A DNA stretch of 35,691 bases, from assembly GCA_046293135.1 (NCBI GenBank), contig JBKBPR010000009.1:1-35691 (forward strand), read 5' to 3'. Below, one piece after another: positions 16,430-24,703 of this stretch; within the stretch, counting starts at the first letter, position 1; each line of letters opens with the position of its first letter. Origin of the DNA: UBA2638 sp046293135 (GTDB taxonomy: Bacteria; Pseudomonadota; Alphaproteobacteria; Micavibrionales; Micavibrionaceae). Made by a program: the position numbers and the translations under genes. Below the pieces are notes generated by a model, which was not told the DNA's origin, did not search any database, and was given only the letters and a program-made list of their open reading frames with translations.

Positions 16430-17002
16430 ATGCAATTTTTAGCCTTTTTCGATGATTATGTTGAAAAAATGAATGACAGCTATTTGTCAGATCATGATTT
16501 GCGCGATATTAGAGAGCAGATTAATATCGCTGATGTGGATGTATCTGAAGTTAATATAGGGCCAGGCGCAGACCTCATAACTATATTGGTGACAATAAAT
16601 ACAATCGCAAATGTATTTCTGTTAGGTCAGCATATTAATACTGGTTTTGATGGCTGGGTTGATCTCGGCAAACGTTTAAAAAGCTTGTTTGACAAAAAAC
16701 AACTGATTGCGATTGATCGAGATACAGCAAGTCTTTTAGCTTTTGAATATATTAATTCTATTGAGGTAATTCAGTCTCTAATAAAAACGCATGAGCATGA
16801 AATTAATTGGATAAATCTTGACGAAATGTTTGGGGATCGAAAGCCAGAAGATTTTATATCTCGGCCTCATGCTTTTTTTATACAAACTTACCTTATAAAT
16901 GATGAGAAATATTATGTCGTTAGTATTACTGCACAGGGCGAAGTTGAATTAATAAAACGTTTTGACGCTGTGAATCCATATGGAATGTATGAAATTAAAT
17001 AG
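16430..17002 (+). CDS. A+T-rich orphan protein next to tRNA-Pro, function unknown
   Basis: A 190-residue, acidic, apparently soluble protein. I do not recognise a family. A central moderately hydrophobic stretch (DLITILVTINTIANVFLLGQ, about residues 48-67) could be a buried helix or a weak membrane segment. The C-terminal third (FFIQTYLINDEKYYVVSITAQGEVELIKRF) looks like beta-strands. Base composition is very different from the neighbours: 18 of 60 bases are G+C at 16441-16500 and about 16 of 60 at 16741-16800, against 38 of 60 in a glyA sample. This, the position directly after a tRNA gene and the lack of known relatives point to recent acquisition. No integrase, transposase or duplicated tRNA end is visible. 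An alternative start is the internal ATG at 16469. Confidence 0.7.
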   Translation: MQFLAFFDDYVEKMNDSYLSDHDLRDIREQINIADVDVSEVNIGPGADLITILVTINTIANVFLLGQHINTGFDGWVDLGKRLKSLFDKKQLIAIDRDTASLLAFEYINSIEVIQSLIKTHEHEINWINLDEMFGDRKPEDFISRPHAFFIQTYLINDEKYYVVSITAQGEVELIKRFDAVNPYGMYEIK

Positions 17003-17110
17003 TTTTGAATATATAGAGTTATGGATTTAAAATTTTTATGATTTCCATGGATGTAAAATATTTGCAGTACATAAATTCTCAATAAATAAATATTAATATA
17101 AAATCCCCTC

Positions 17111-17434
17111 ATGACTGATTCAATGCTTGTATATGTTACATTTGCCGACCATGCCGAGGCGCGGCGGATTGCGGCGCTTTGTGTTGAGGGTAGGCTGGCG
17201 GCCTGTGCCAATATCTTTCCGCCGCATCATGCGGTTTATATGTGGGATGGCGCTGTGCAGGATTCACAAGAGGTCGCCGCGATTTTTAAAACGACCTGTG
17301 CAGGTTTTGAAGCTTTGCAGCGTTGTATTGCCGAGCATCACAGCTATGACACGCCGTGTATTGTGGCCTTGGATATTGCCGATGGCGCAGCGCCGTTTTT
17401 GCAATGGATTGAGCAATCCGTGGGCAAGATATAA
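17111..17434 (+). CDS. cutA: CutA1-type divalent cation tolerance protein
   Basis: A 107-residue trimeric PII-like fold protein linked historically to copper tolerance; its physiological role remains unclear. The sequence shows LVYVTFADHAEARRIAALC, EGRLAACANIFPPHHAVYMWDG, EVAAIFKTT and HSYDTPCIVALDI, all typical. There is no ribosome site before the ATG, and a -10-like TATAAA (17098-17103) lies seven bases upstream, so the message may be leaderless. G+C content returns to the local norm here, marking the right edge of the A+T-rich insert. A short palindrome (GAGGTA/TACCTC, 17438-17455) follows the stop. Confidence 0.93.
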   Translation: MTDSMLVYVTFADHAEARRIAALCVEGRLAACANIFPPHHAVYMWDGAVQDSQEVAAIFKTTCAGFEALQRCIAEHHSYDTPCIVALDIADGAAPFLQWIEQSVGKI

Positions 17435-17489
17435 ATTGAGGTAAAATAATACCTCTATTGTAAATGCATTGTTTTTATTGAAAAAATAA

Positions 17490-17518
17490 TTGACAGTGCC
17501 GCCAAAAATCTGCATAAA
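17490..17518 (+). promoter_or_regulatory. Promoter of rplM-rpsI
   Basis: A perfect TTGACA (17490-17495), a 17-base spacer and CATAAA (17513-17518, four of six) lie upstream of rplM. Transcription would begin near 17525, giving a leader of about 27 bases with GAAGGA as ribosome site. Confidence 0.65.
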
Positions 17519-17551
17519 ACAGCTTCTTACAAATTGAAGGATTGTCTGACC

Positions 17552-18013
17552 ATGAAAACATATTCGATCAAGCCATCGGAAATCGATAAAAAATGGATTA
17601 TCGTCGATGCAAAAGACGTTGTATTGGGGCGTTTGGCCTCACAAGTTGCGCTGAGGCTGCGCGGCAAGCACAAGCCAAGCTTCACACCGCATATGGATTG
17701 CGGCGATAACGTGATTGTTATCAACGCCGATCAGGTGAAATTGACTGGCCGCAAGCGCGAGCAGGATATTTTCTACTGGCACACTGGCTATCCGGGCGGG
17801 ATCAAGCAGCGCTCCAAGGGGCAAATTCTTGACGGCAAGCACCCTGAGCGCGTGGTTGAGAAGGCTGTGGAGCGTATGCTGCCGAAAGGCCCTCTTGGTC
17901 GTCAGGTCATGAGCAATCTGCGTGTTTATGCCGGTACGGAGCACCCGCACGAAGCGCAAAAGCCTGAGGTTTTTGACATCGCATCCCTGAACGCAAAGAA
18001 TAAGAGAGCATAA
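17552..18013 (+). CDS. rplM: 50S ribosomal protein L13
   Basis: Assembly-initiating protein of the large ribosomal subunit. The 153-residue sequence shows KKWIIVDAKDVVLGRLAS, LRGKHKPSFTPHMDCGDNV, KLTGRKREQDIFYWHTGYPGG and MLPKGPLGRQVMSNLRVYAG, all diagnostic. The ATG at 17552 is chosen over a TTG at 17534, since MKTYS is the usual alphaproteobacterial start and GAAGGA lies suitably upstream. The stop is two bases before rpsI, so the pair is a standard L13-S9 operon. Confidence 0.98.
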   Translation: MKTYSIKPSEIDKKWIIVDAKDVVLGRLASQVALRLRGKHKPSFTPHMDCGDNVIVINADQVKLTGRKREQDIFYWHTGYPGGIKQRSKGQILDGKHPERVVEKAVERMLPKGPLGRQVMSNLRVYAGTEHPHEAQKPEVFDIASLNAKNKRA

Positions 18014-18015
18014 TT

Positions 18016-18660
18016 ATGGCTGAGAACACAAAAGATACCAAAGATACAAAAACAACAAAGGCAAAAACAACCAAAGCGAAAGCGGAGGCGAAGCCTGTTG
18101 AAAAAGTAACAAAACCATCAAGAGCGAACAAAACCGTTAAGGATATTGCGGACATCAAGACTGCTGTTGCTGAAGCTGCGCCACAAGCTGCTGCTCCTGC
18201 CGCTGCTGTTGCGGCAAGCGCGAGCGTTGCTGCGACAACCGAAAACAAGGTGCGCGAGCCGAAAATTGACAAGCTTGGCCGTTCTTATGCCACAGGTCGC
18301 CGTAAGGATGCGGTTGCCAGAGTTTGGATCAAAAAGGGTTCAGGCAAGGTTCTTGTAAACGGTAAGGAACTGGGCGCGTATTTCTCTCGTAAAACGCACC
18401 AGCTGATTATGAACCAGCCGTTTCTGGTTGTGAATGCTGTCGGGCATTATGATGTGATGTGTACGGTGAAGGGCGGCGGTTTGTCCGGTCAGGCCGGCGC
18501 GGTGCGTCACGGTATTTCCCGCGCGTTGCAGAATTTCGACCCTGAATTGCGTCCGCCGCTGAAAAAGGCCGGTATGCTTACACGTGACGATCGTATCGTT
18601 GAGCGTAAAAAGGTCGGTAAGCACAAGGCACGTCGTTCCAAGCAGTGGGCGAAGCGTTAA
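18016..18660 (+). CDS. rpsI: 30S ribosomal protein S9 with long N-terminal extension
   Basis: The C-terminal 126 residues are a normal S9: SYATGRRKDAVARVWIKKGSG from residue 90, then GLSGQAGAVRHGISRAL and the KARRSKQWAKR tail that reaches the P-site tRNA in the family. The first 88 residues are an extra low-complexity region: a Lys/Thr-rich start (TKDTKDTKTTKAKTTKAKAE) and an Ala-rich stretch (AVAEAAPQAAAPAAAVAASA). E. coli S9 has about 130 residues and common alphaproteobacterial S9 about 155-160, so 214 is unusually long. The start ATG directly follows rplM and is well placed; no internal ATG between it and the core gives a better start. Confidence 0.97.
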   Translation: MAENTKDTKDTKTTKAKTTKAKAEAKPVEKVTKPSRANKTVKDIADIKTAVAEAAPQAAAPAAAVAASASVAATTENKVREPKIDKLGRSYATGRRKDAVARVWIKKGSGKVLVNGKELGAYFSRKTHQLIMNQPFLVVNAVGHYDVMCTVKGGGLSGQAGAVRHGISRALQNFDPELRPPLKKAGMLTRDDRIVERKKVGKHKARRSKQWAKR

Positions 18661-18746
18661 TCGCGATTGCCTCGCTGATGGCGCTTATTGTGCTGTCGCT
18701 AAAGTTCTAAGAATTATGATCTCCTATTGTAATTCTTACTCACTCG

Positions 18747-18779
18747 AAAAAGCTCTCTTCTCCGGAAGGGGGCTTTTTT
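18747..18779 (+). terminator. Rho-independent terminator of rplM-rpsI
   Basis: AAAAAGCTCTCTTC (18747-18760), a four-base loop and GAAGGGGGCTTTTTT (18765-18779) form a 14-bp stem with two G-T wobbles, ending in a T-run. It lies 86 bases after the rpsI stop and before the next gene. Confidence 0.88.
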
Positions 18780-18857
18780 GATGGGCGGTTCGGTGTTATT
18801 CTTATGTGATGAAGGTGAGATCCTTCGCCTTTCCTTGCCCGCTCAACGGAGCCGCTC

Positions 18858-19370
18858 ATGAAACCGCTTATCAAGACCATCCGCAACGCCACGCCGCATA
18901 TCCACAACACCGCCTTTATTGCGCAAACCGCGTGTCTGGTCGGGAAAATCACCATCGGCGCGGAAAGCTCGATCTGGTATGGCTGTACGTTGCGCGGTGA
19001 TGTGAATGATATCACCATCGGTGCGCGCACGAATATTCAGGACGGTTCGGTTGTGCATGTGTCTTCAACGACGCAAGGCACATATATCGGTGATGATGTG
19101 ACGGTCGGGCATATGGCGCTGCTCCATGCCTGCACGATTGGCCACCGCGCATTTATCGGTATGAAAGCCTGCGTGATGGATGATGCGCATATTGAGGATG
19201 AGGCGATGATTGCAGCGGGGGCATTGGTGACATCGGGGAAGCGTGTTCCCTCGCGCCAGCTATGGGGCGGAACGCCTGCCAAATATATGCGCGATCTGAC
19301 GGATGAGGAGGTCGCGTTTCTGAAATTCTCCGCCGACCGCTATGTCAAGCTCAGCCGCGAATATCTCTAA
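18858..19370 (+). CDS. Gamma-class carbonic anhydrase-like hexapeptide protein
   Basis: A 170-residue left-handed beta-helix protein of the YrdA/PaaY/CaiE group. Hexapeptide repeats (ACLVGKITIGAESSIWYGCTL onward) fill most of the chain and a C-terminal helix closes it. The three zinc histidines of gamma carbonic anhydrases are present: H67 in VVHVSS, H85 and H90 in VGHMALLH. Acidic residues of the archaeal Cam acidic loop are not present, as usual in this bacterial subgroup, so activity cannot be assumed. The start ATG has GGAG eight bases upstream. It is convergent with phaC, with 48 bases between the stops. Confidence 0.9.
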   Translation: MKPLIKTIRNATPHIHNTAFIAQTACLVGKITIGAESSIWYGCTLRGDVNDITIGARTNIQDGSVVHVSSTTQGTYIGDDVTVGHMALLHACTIGHRAFIGMKACVMDDAHIEDEAMIAAGALVTSGKRVPSRQLWGGTPAKYMRDLTDEEVAFLKFSADRYVKLSREYL

Positions 19371-19418
19371 ATATCCAAGCATCCAAATATCTAGCGCCCG
19401 AAAACTCTAAACGCCCGC

Positions 19419-21242
19419 TCAATATCGTTTGCGGACGTAGCTGCCGGGGGCGTCTTCAATGGCTTTGCTGATGGCGCGGGCGGGAACTTTCTCCCCCGCA
19501 TATTGCGTCAGCCATTTCTTCCAATGCGGCCACCACGAGCCTTGATGCTCTTTCGTGGTTTCGAGCCATTCTTCAGGATCGGCGATATTTTTATCCGAAG
19601 CCCAGTAGCAATATTTGTTCTTATCGGGGTGATTGACCACGCCCGCCGTATGTCCCGAAGCGGCCAGTGTGAATTTCACATTCCCTGAAAACAGCTTTGA
19701 TCCGGCATAGGTCGCCTTCCATGGGGCAATGTGGTCTTCCCGTGTGGAGAGGAAATAGGCCGGTGTTTTGATTTTTCGCACATCAATCGGGGTTTTGTGC
19801 ATAGAGATACCGCCAGCCTGCGCCAGTAAATTATCGCGGTACATTTTGCGCAGATAAAAGCTGTGCATCGCCGCGGGCATATTGGTGGCATCATCATTCC
19901 AATAAAGCAGGTCAAAGGGAAACGGCTCTTTGCCGAGCAGGTAATTGTTAATCACGAATGACCAGATCATGTCATTGGCTCTCAAAAGGCTGAAGGTTTT
20001 TTGAAGGTGCTTGCCTTCAAGCAGTCCTTTTTCGGCCATGGCACGATCCATCAGCTCAAGCTGCGCATCATCCATGAACAATTTCAGATCGCCCGCTTCC
20101 TTGAAGTCAATCAGCGTTGTGAAAAACGTAGCCGCATTGATGAGGTGCGATTTTTTTGTGGCGGCGAGATAAGCCAGCGTGATCGTCAACAGTGTTCCGC
20201 CGAGACAATAGCCGATGGCATTGACGCTTTTTACATTGGCGGCTTTGCGGATATGCTCGATTGCGGCCAGAACGCCTTCCTCCATATAATCCTCAAAGCG
20301 CTTTTGCGCGAGGCGGGAGTCGGGGTTGGCCCATGAGATTGTAAACACCGTATAGCCCTGATCGACCAGCCATTTGATAAAGGAGTTTTCAGGCTTGAGG
20401 TCGAGAATGTAATATTTGTTGATCCATGGCGGCACAATCAGAACTGGAATCTCGTGAACGGTTTTTGTGCGCGGCGCATATTGAATAAGCTGCATGAGGT
20501 CGGTTTGATAAACGACTTTGCCTTCGGTTGTGGCGATATTCTTGCCAAGCTCAAAGGCCTCGTATTGCGTTGTCGAGATAGACAAATCTCCGTGACCGCG
20601 CTCCAGATCCTCGATCAGGTTGTGCATACCCTTGATGAGGTTTTCGCCGCCCGATGTAATCGTTTCGCGCAAAACTTCGGGATTGGTCAGGGCAAAATTG
20701 GTGGGGGAAAGCGCATTGGCAAAAAGCTGGGTGTAAAATTCCAGCCTGCGCTTGTCATCAGGCTTCAGGCCGCGTGTCTCGGATATGGCCTTGTTCATGG
20801 ATTGACAGGTCAAAAGATAGGATTGCTTGATAAAATCAAACACGGCGTTTTCCTGCCATTCAGGGGCGCGGAAGCGGCGGTCTTTGTCATCGGGTTTCAT
20901 CACGGCTTCGCTAGGCTCGCCAAGGAATTTCAGAACGCTTTCCTGCCAGATATGCGTCCAGTTTTGCCAATATTCCGATTGCAGTTTTATAAGGTGTTGC
21001 GGGTCTTCGGCGAGTTTTTCAAGGAACTCCAGATACACACCCTTGATATTCATCGGATCAAAGGCCTTGTTTTCAAGGTCGTGCAGGGAGTTTTGATAGT
21101 AATCCTGCATCAGGGGCAGGGCGCGTTCATACGCTTCTGACATCGCGCGCCAGAACGCCACAGGGTCGGGCGTTTTGATATGTTCATCGCCACAATTATT
21201 ATCGGATTTGGCTTCATTTTTAGTGTTTTTTGTATGGCTCAT
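19419..21242 (-). CDS. phaC: Class I polyhydroxyalkanoate synthase
   Basis: Polymerises (R)-3-hydroxyacyl-CoA into intracellular PHA storage granules. The 607-residue size, single-subunit type and sequence fit class I. The lipase-like box GYCLGG holds the nucleophile C346. The catalytic Asp and His appear in REDHIAPWKATYAG and ASGHTAGVVNHP. The N-terminal half carries the usual family pattern ending VPPWINKYYILDL, then SFIKWLVDQGYTVFTISWANPD. The start at 21242 (MSHTKNTK) has AAGAAGG seven bases upstream; longer in-frame starts at 21263 and 21284 read into the divergent promoter region. No phaA, phaB or phasin gene is in the window, so substrate supply is encoded elsewhere. Confidence 0.95.
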   Translation of the reverse strand: MSHTKNTKNEAKSDNNCGDEHIKTPDPVAFWRAMSEAYERALPLMQDYYQNSLHDLENKAFDPMNIKGVYLEFLEKLAEDPQHLIKLQSEYWQNWTHIWQESVLKFLGEPSEAVMKPDDKDRRFRAPEWQENAVFDFIKQSYLLTCQSMNKAISETRGLKPDDKRRLEFYTQLFANALSPTNFALTNPEVLRETITSGGENLIKGMHNLIEDLERGHGDLSISTTQYEAFELGKNIATTEGKVVYQTDLMQLIQYAPRTKTVHEIPVLIVPPWINKYYILDLKPENSFIKWLVDQGYTVFTISWANPDSRLAQKRFEDYMEEGVLAAIEHIRKAANVKSVNAIGYCLGGTLLTITLAYLAATKKSHLINAATFFTTLIDFKEAGDLKLFMDDAQLELMDRAMAEKGLLEGKHLQKTFSLLRANDMIWSFVINNYLLGKEPFPFDLLYWNDDATNMPAAMHSFYLRKMYRDNLLAQAGGISMHKTPIDVRKIKTPAYFLSTREDHIAPWKATYAGSKLFSGNVKFTLAASGHTAGVVNHPDKNKYCYWASDKNIADPEEWLETTKEHQGSWWPHWKKWLTQYAGEKVPARAISKAIEDAPGSYVRKRY

Positions 21243-21310
21243 CGCGAAACCTTCTTGTAACATACCCGCAAGCTGGACTACCATACACCAGTTTTAAAAA
21301 GGAGAGTACC

Positions 21311-22177
21311 TTGATTTACGCGAAAAAGCTGATTTTTTTGGGATTTACATCGATTTTTATGGTCGGAATACTGGCCGGATGCTCGGGCGATCGGGAAACG
21401 ATTGACGTTGATAAGCCGCAAGGCGCCGTCGTTGATCTGAGATCCGGTGAAGTGCATAGCTTTTACGGCGATAATGATGCGATGCGCACTTTATCATCGG
21501 CAAATGTTCAAATCTTCTCCCTTGACGAGCCTGCGCCGGACTTGCGTGCGCCTTCGGGAATGAGTGCAACAAATATGCAGCGCCAGCAAGGATTTACATC
21601 TGTAGGAAACTCCAATGTAGAAATTTTCTCCGAAGGGCAACCGCAAATCGGTTATGTGCCGATTACGGCGCCTTCTAACCAAGCCGCCTTTGATCGTGTT
21701 GCCGTTGATCAAAACGATTTTAATCAGTATGGCTACCGTAGTGAAAGGCCGCTTTCGGCGCAAGAGTCGAACCGCTTGACGGGGCAAACTGGTAATTTTG
21801 TGAATATTGCAGCATCAGGCGAGCCGATTGCACGGATATATTTTGAGCATGGTTCAGCGAAGCTTACCGAATCAGATATTCGCGTGATTACTGAATTGGC
21901 ACAATTATACAACACAAACCAAGGCAACGCCTTGAGCGTTGAGGGACATGCAAGCACATCGTCTTCAATTTCCGATCCAGTGCGCCGCAAGGAAATGAAC
22001 TTAAAAATGTCCATGGAGCGTGCTTATTCGGTTGCACGTGCTTTGATGCATAGTGGTGTTCCGGCAAACGCTATTCGTACAGTGGCATGGGGTGATGAAA
22101 TTCCTGCTACCGGAAATTACGCTATGGATGTTGAAGCTGCTTCCCGCCGTGTTGAGGTCTTCCCGCATAGCCGTTAA
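21311..22177 (+). CDS. OmpA-family lipoprotein
   Basis: A 288-residue cell-envelope protein. The N-terminus is a lipoprotein signal ending GILAGC (lipid-bearing C24 with the chosen start). A low-complexity middle of about 150 residues follows, with two similar phrases, NVQIFSLDEPAP and NVEIFSEGQPQI, then an OmpA-like peptidoglycan-binding domain from about residue 174: IARIYFEHGSAKLTESD, LSVEGHAST, NLKMSMERAYSVARAL, WGDEIPA and EAASRRVEVF. The start is most likely TTG at 21311, preceded by AGGAG at ideal distance; no ATG lies nearby in frame except one far upstream that overlaps phaC. It probably links the outer membrane to peptidoglycan. It is divergent from phaC with a 68-base shared region. 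Confidence 0.85.
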   Translation: MIYAKKLIFLGFTSIFMVGILAGCSGDRETIDVDKPQGAVVDLRSGEVHSFYGDNDAMRTLSSANVQIFSLDEPAPDLRAPSGMSATNMQRQQGFTSVGNSNVEIFSEGQPQIGYVPITAPSNQAAFDRVAVDQNDFNQYGYRSERPLSAQESNRLTGQTGNFVNIAASGEPIARIYFEHGSAKLTESDIRVITELAQLYNTNQGNALSVEGHASTSSSISDPVRRKEMNLKMSMERAYSVARALMHSGVPANAIRTVAWGDEIPATGNYAMDVEAASRRVEVFPHSR

Positions 22178-22224
22178 AGGTCGTCACGAAAGCTGTGAAA
22201 AACTAAAAACAAAGGGTGAGAATT

Positions 22225-23523
22225 ATGGCTGAGCCGTTAAGAGTGGCCATTGCCGGATTGGGTACAGTCGGGGTTGGTGTTATCAAGAATATCCAAACCC
22301 ATGGCGAGATGCTTGAGAAACGCTCGGGGCGCAAGATCGAGATTGTTGCGATCCACGCCCAAAACCGCGATAAAAAGCGCGATGCTGATATTTCCTCCTA
22401 TGAGTGGGTTGATGATATTACCGAGCTTGCTGCCCGCCCTGATATCGATGTTATTATCGAGCTGATCGGCGGCTCTGACGGGGTGGCTCTGGCCTTGGCG
22501 CGCAAGGCCTTGGCAAATAAAAAACATTTCATTACCGCCAACAAGGCTTTGATTGCCCATCATGGTTATGAGCTTGCCGTTTTGGCGGAGGAAAACGGCG
22601 TGGCAATGTCCTTCGAGGCGGCGGTTGCGGGCGGAATTCCGGCGATCAAATCCCTGCGCGAAGGCTTTGCGGGGAATGAAATTCAGGCTGTTTACGGTAT
22701 TTTGAACGGCACCAGCAATTATATCCTCACCGAAATGCGCGAAACGGGACGTGATTTTGAAAGCGTCCTCAAGGACGCGCAAGACAAGGGCTATGCCGAG
22801 GCTGATCCCAGCTTTGATATTGACGGGGTTGATGCAGGCCATAAGCTGAGCATTCTCACCGCACTGGCCTTCGGCACAAAGCCCGATTTCAAATCGCTGG
22901 AGATGATCGGCATTCGTCATATCAATTCCACCGATATTGCCTTTGCGTCCGAGCTTGGCTACCGCATTAAACTATTGGGCATTGCCCGCCGTTATGAGGA
23001 TGGCCGCATCATGCAAATTCTGGAGCCTTGCCTTGTCCCGAAGGAGAGCACTTTGGGAACGGTTGAGGGCGTTTATAACGCCGTGCATATTGACGGTGAT
23101 TTCGTCCAGACAGGCCATCTGGTTGGACGCGGTGCGGGTGAAAAGCCGACGGCTTCGGCGGTTATATCCGATGTTATTGATATTGCCCGCGGCTTTAAGG
23201 TTCCGGTATTCGGCGTTCCCGCAACCAAGCTGAAAGAGGCGAGCTGGATTGATGTCGGGCAAACGGTGAATTGTTATTACGTGCGGATGAACGTCCTTGA
23301 CCAACCGGGGGTTCTGGCCGATGTGTCCGCCATTTTGCGCGATCATAATGTATCGATTGAGGCCTTTTTGCAGCGTGGGCGCGATCCGGGGCAACCCGTT
23401 CCGATGGTGATGACCACGCATGAAACGCGCCATGCCGATATGACGGAGGCTTGCGCCCGTATCGAAAAGCTGCAAACTGTGCTGGAGAAGCCTTGCCTGA
23501 TGCCGATTGAGAATATAGAGTAA
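22225..23523 (+). CDS. hom: Homoserine dehydrogenase
   Basis: Reduces aspartate semialdehyde to homoserine, the branch point to threonine, methionine and isoleucine. The 432-residue protein has an N-terminal NAD(P) fold (RVAIAGLGTVGVGV), the catalytic region with ITANKALIAHHG, EAAVAGGIPAI, GILNGTSNYILT and AEADPSFDIDGVDAGHKL. A C-terminal ACT domain begins around residue 355 (YYVRMNVLDQPGVLADVSAI), consistent with feedback control by threonine in the family. The ATG at 22225 is chosen over a GTG three codons earlier. The hom-glpX-recJ order seen here is common in alphaproteobacteria. Confidence 0.96.
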   Translation: MAEPLRVAIAGLGTVGVGVIKNIQTHGEMLEKRSGRKIEIVAIHAQNRDKKRDADISSYEWVDDITELAARPDIDVIIELIGGSDGVALALARKALANKKHFITANKALIAHHGYELAVLAEENGVAMSFEAAVAGGIPAIKSLREGFAGNEIQAVYGILNGTSNYILTEMRETGRDFESVLKDAQDKGYAEADPSFDIDGVDAGHKLSILTALAFGTKPDFKSLEMIGIRHINSTDIAFASELGYRIKLLGIARRYEDGRIMQILEPCLVPKESTLGTVEGVYNAVHIDGDFVQTGHLVGRGAGEKPTASAVISDVIDIARGFKVPVFGVPATKLKEASWIDVGQTVNCYYVRMNVLDQPGVLADVSAILRDHNVSIEAFLQRGRDPGQPVPMVMTTHETRHADMTEACARIEKLQTVLEKPCLMPIENIE

Positions 23524-23531
23524 GGCTCTAA

Positions 23532-23555
23532 ATTGCACTATTGCATTATTGCATT
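23532..23555. repeat. Three tandem ATTGCAYT octamers between hom and glpX
   Basis: ATTGCACT, ATTGCATT and ATTGCATT follow each other without gaps in the 88-base gap. The period of eight is exact with a single base difference. It may be slippage-prone or a multi-site element; nothing in the sequence shows which. Confidence 0.6.
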
Positions 23556-23611
23556 TGATTTTTGAACAAAATATTGCGCAAAGTCCATAGCTTTGCCGGA
23601 GAAATTTTACA

Positions 23612-24655
23612 ATGAGCACTCTATCCGCTACCCCGAAAACAATCACCCCAAACACAATGAGTTCCGCCATGCCTGATTATAATTTTATGGATCGCAACCT
23701 CGCACTTGAAGTTGTGCGCGTGACAGAAGCCGCAGCGCTCGCCGCTTCGGGGCTTGTCGGGCGCGGTGATAAGGATGCCGCCGATCAGGCCGCTGTCGAT
23801 GCCATGCGTCAGGCGCTCAACTCGCTGCATATTCGCGGTAAGGTCGTGATCGGGGAGGGGGAGCGCGACGAAGCGCCGATGCTCTATATCGGTGAGGAAG
23901 TCGGTGACGGCAAAGGGCCGCGCATTGACATTGCGCTTGATCCGCTCGAAGGCACAGATATCACGGCGGCAGGCGGGCCAAACGCAATGGCCGTTATTGC
24001 CATGACCGATGAGGGCGGATTTTTGAACGCGCCCGATGTTTACATGGACAAAATCGCGGTCGGCCCCGGTGTTAATCCGAATGTTCTCGACCTTGATGCG
24101 CCGATCGGTGATGTGCTGAAAAAACTTGCCGCCGAGAAAAGCGCGAATGTCGGGGAGCTGACCGTTTGTATTCTTGATCGTCCGCGCCATGCCGATCTTA
24201 TCAAGGGCGTAAGGGAAGCGGGCGCGCGCATTATCCTGATCGGTGATGGCGATGTCAGCGCCGTGATCGCAACGACAGAGGCCGATACGGGGATTGATCT
24301 TTACGTCGGCACTGGCGGCGCGCCCGAGGGCGTTCTGGCGGCGGCGGCCTTGCAATGTATCGGCGGCGCGATGCTGGGGCGTTTGGTTTTCCGCAACAAT
24401 GATGAGATCGCCCGCGCCGAGCGTTGGGGTATTCAGGATTTGAAAAAAATCTATACCACCGATGATTTGGCAAAGGGTGAGAATGTTATGTTCGCCGCAA
24501 CGGGCGTAACGGATGGAACGATGCTGCGCGGCGTGCGCCGTTTTGCGGGCGGTGCGAAAACCTCTTCGCTTGTGATGCGCTCTAAATCCGGCACAATTCG
24601 CCGCATCGAGGCCACCCATAATTTCAAGCGCAAGGACTGGATCACCGGAGTTTAA
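23612..24655 (+). CDS. glpX: Class II fructose-1,6-bisphosphatase
   Basis: Gluconeogenic phosphatase of the GlpX type, a metal-dependent enzyme of the lithium-sensitive phosphatase superfamily. Metal and phosphate motifs are GEGERDEAPMLYIGEEVGDG, DIALDPLEGTDITA, and the C-terminal FAATGVTDGTMLRGVRR. Length (347 residues) is slightly above the usual 320-335 because of an N-terminal extension of about 20 residues before MPDYNFMDRNLALEVVRVTEAA. The first ATG (23612) has GGAG upstream; the ATG at 23669 (MPDYNF) is a possible shorter start. In some alphaproteobacteria this enzyme also dephosphorylates sedoheptulose bisphosphate, but no Calvin cycle genes are visible. Confidence 0.95.
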   Translation: MSTLSATPKTITPNTMSSAMPDYNFMDRNLALEVVRVTEAAALAASGLVGRGDKDAADQAAVDAMRQALNSLHIRGKVVIGEGERDEAPMLYIGEEVGDGKGPRIDIALDPLEGTDITAAGGPNAMAVIAMTDEGGFLNAPDVYMDKIAVGPGVNPNVLDLDAPIGDVLKKLAAEKSANVGELTVCILDRPRHADLIKGVREAGARIILIGDGDVSAVIATTEADTGIDLYVGTGGAPEGVLAAAALQCIGGAMLGRLVFRNNDEIARAERWGIQDLKKIYTTDDLAKGENVMFAATGVTDGTMLRGVRRFAGGAKTSSLVMRSKSGTIRRIEATHNFKRKDWITGV

Positions 24656-24703
24656 AAGCTTGGGGGCATAGGGTATAGTATAGAGAGAGGATAGAGGCGC
24701 GGT

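Noticed and set aside
16290..17110. Attachment-site duplication of the tRNA-Pro 3' end flanking the A+T-rich gene
   Set aside because: I looked for a second copy of GGTTCGAATCCTCTCGTTCC up to cutA and found none, and there is no integrase.
18806..19000. 64-codon frame at the start of the carbonic anhydrase gene
   Set aside because: It overlaps the well-supported hexapeptide gene in another frame and has no homology pattern.
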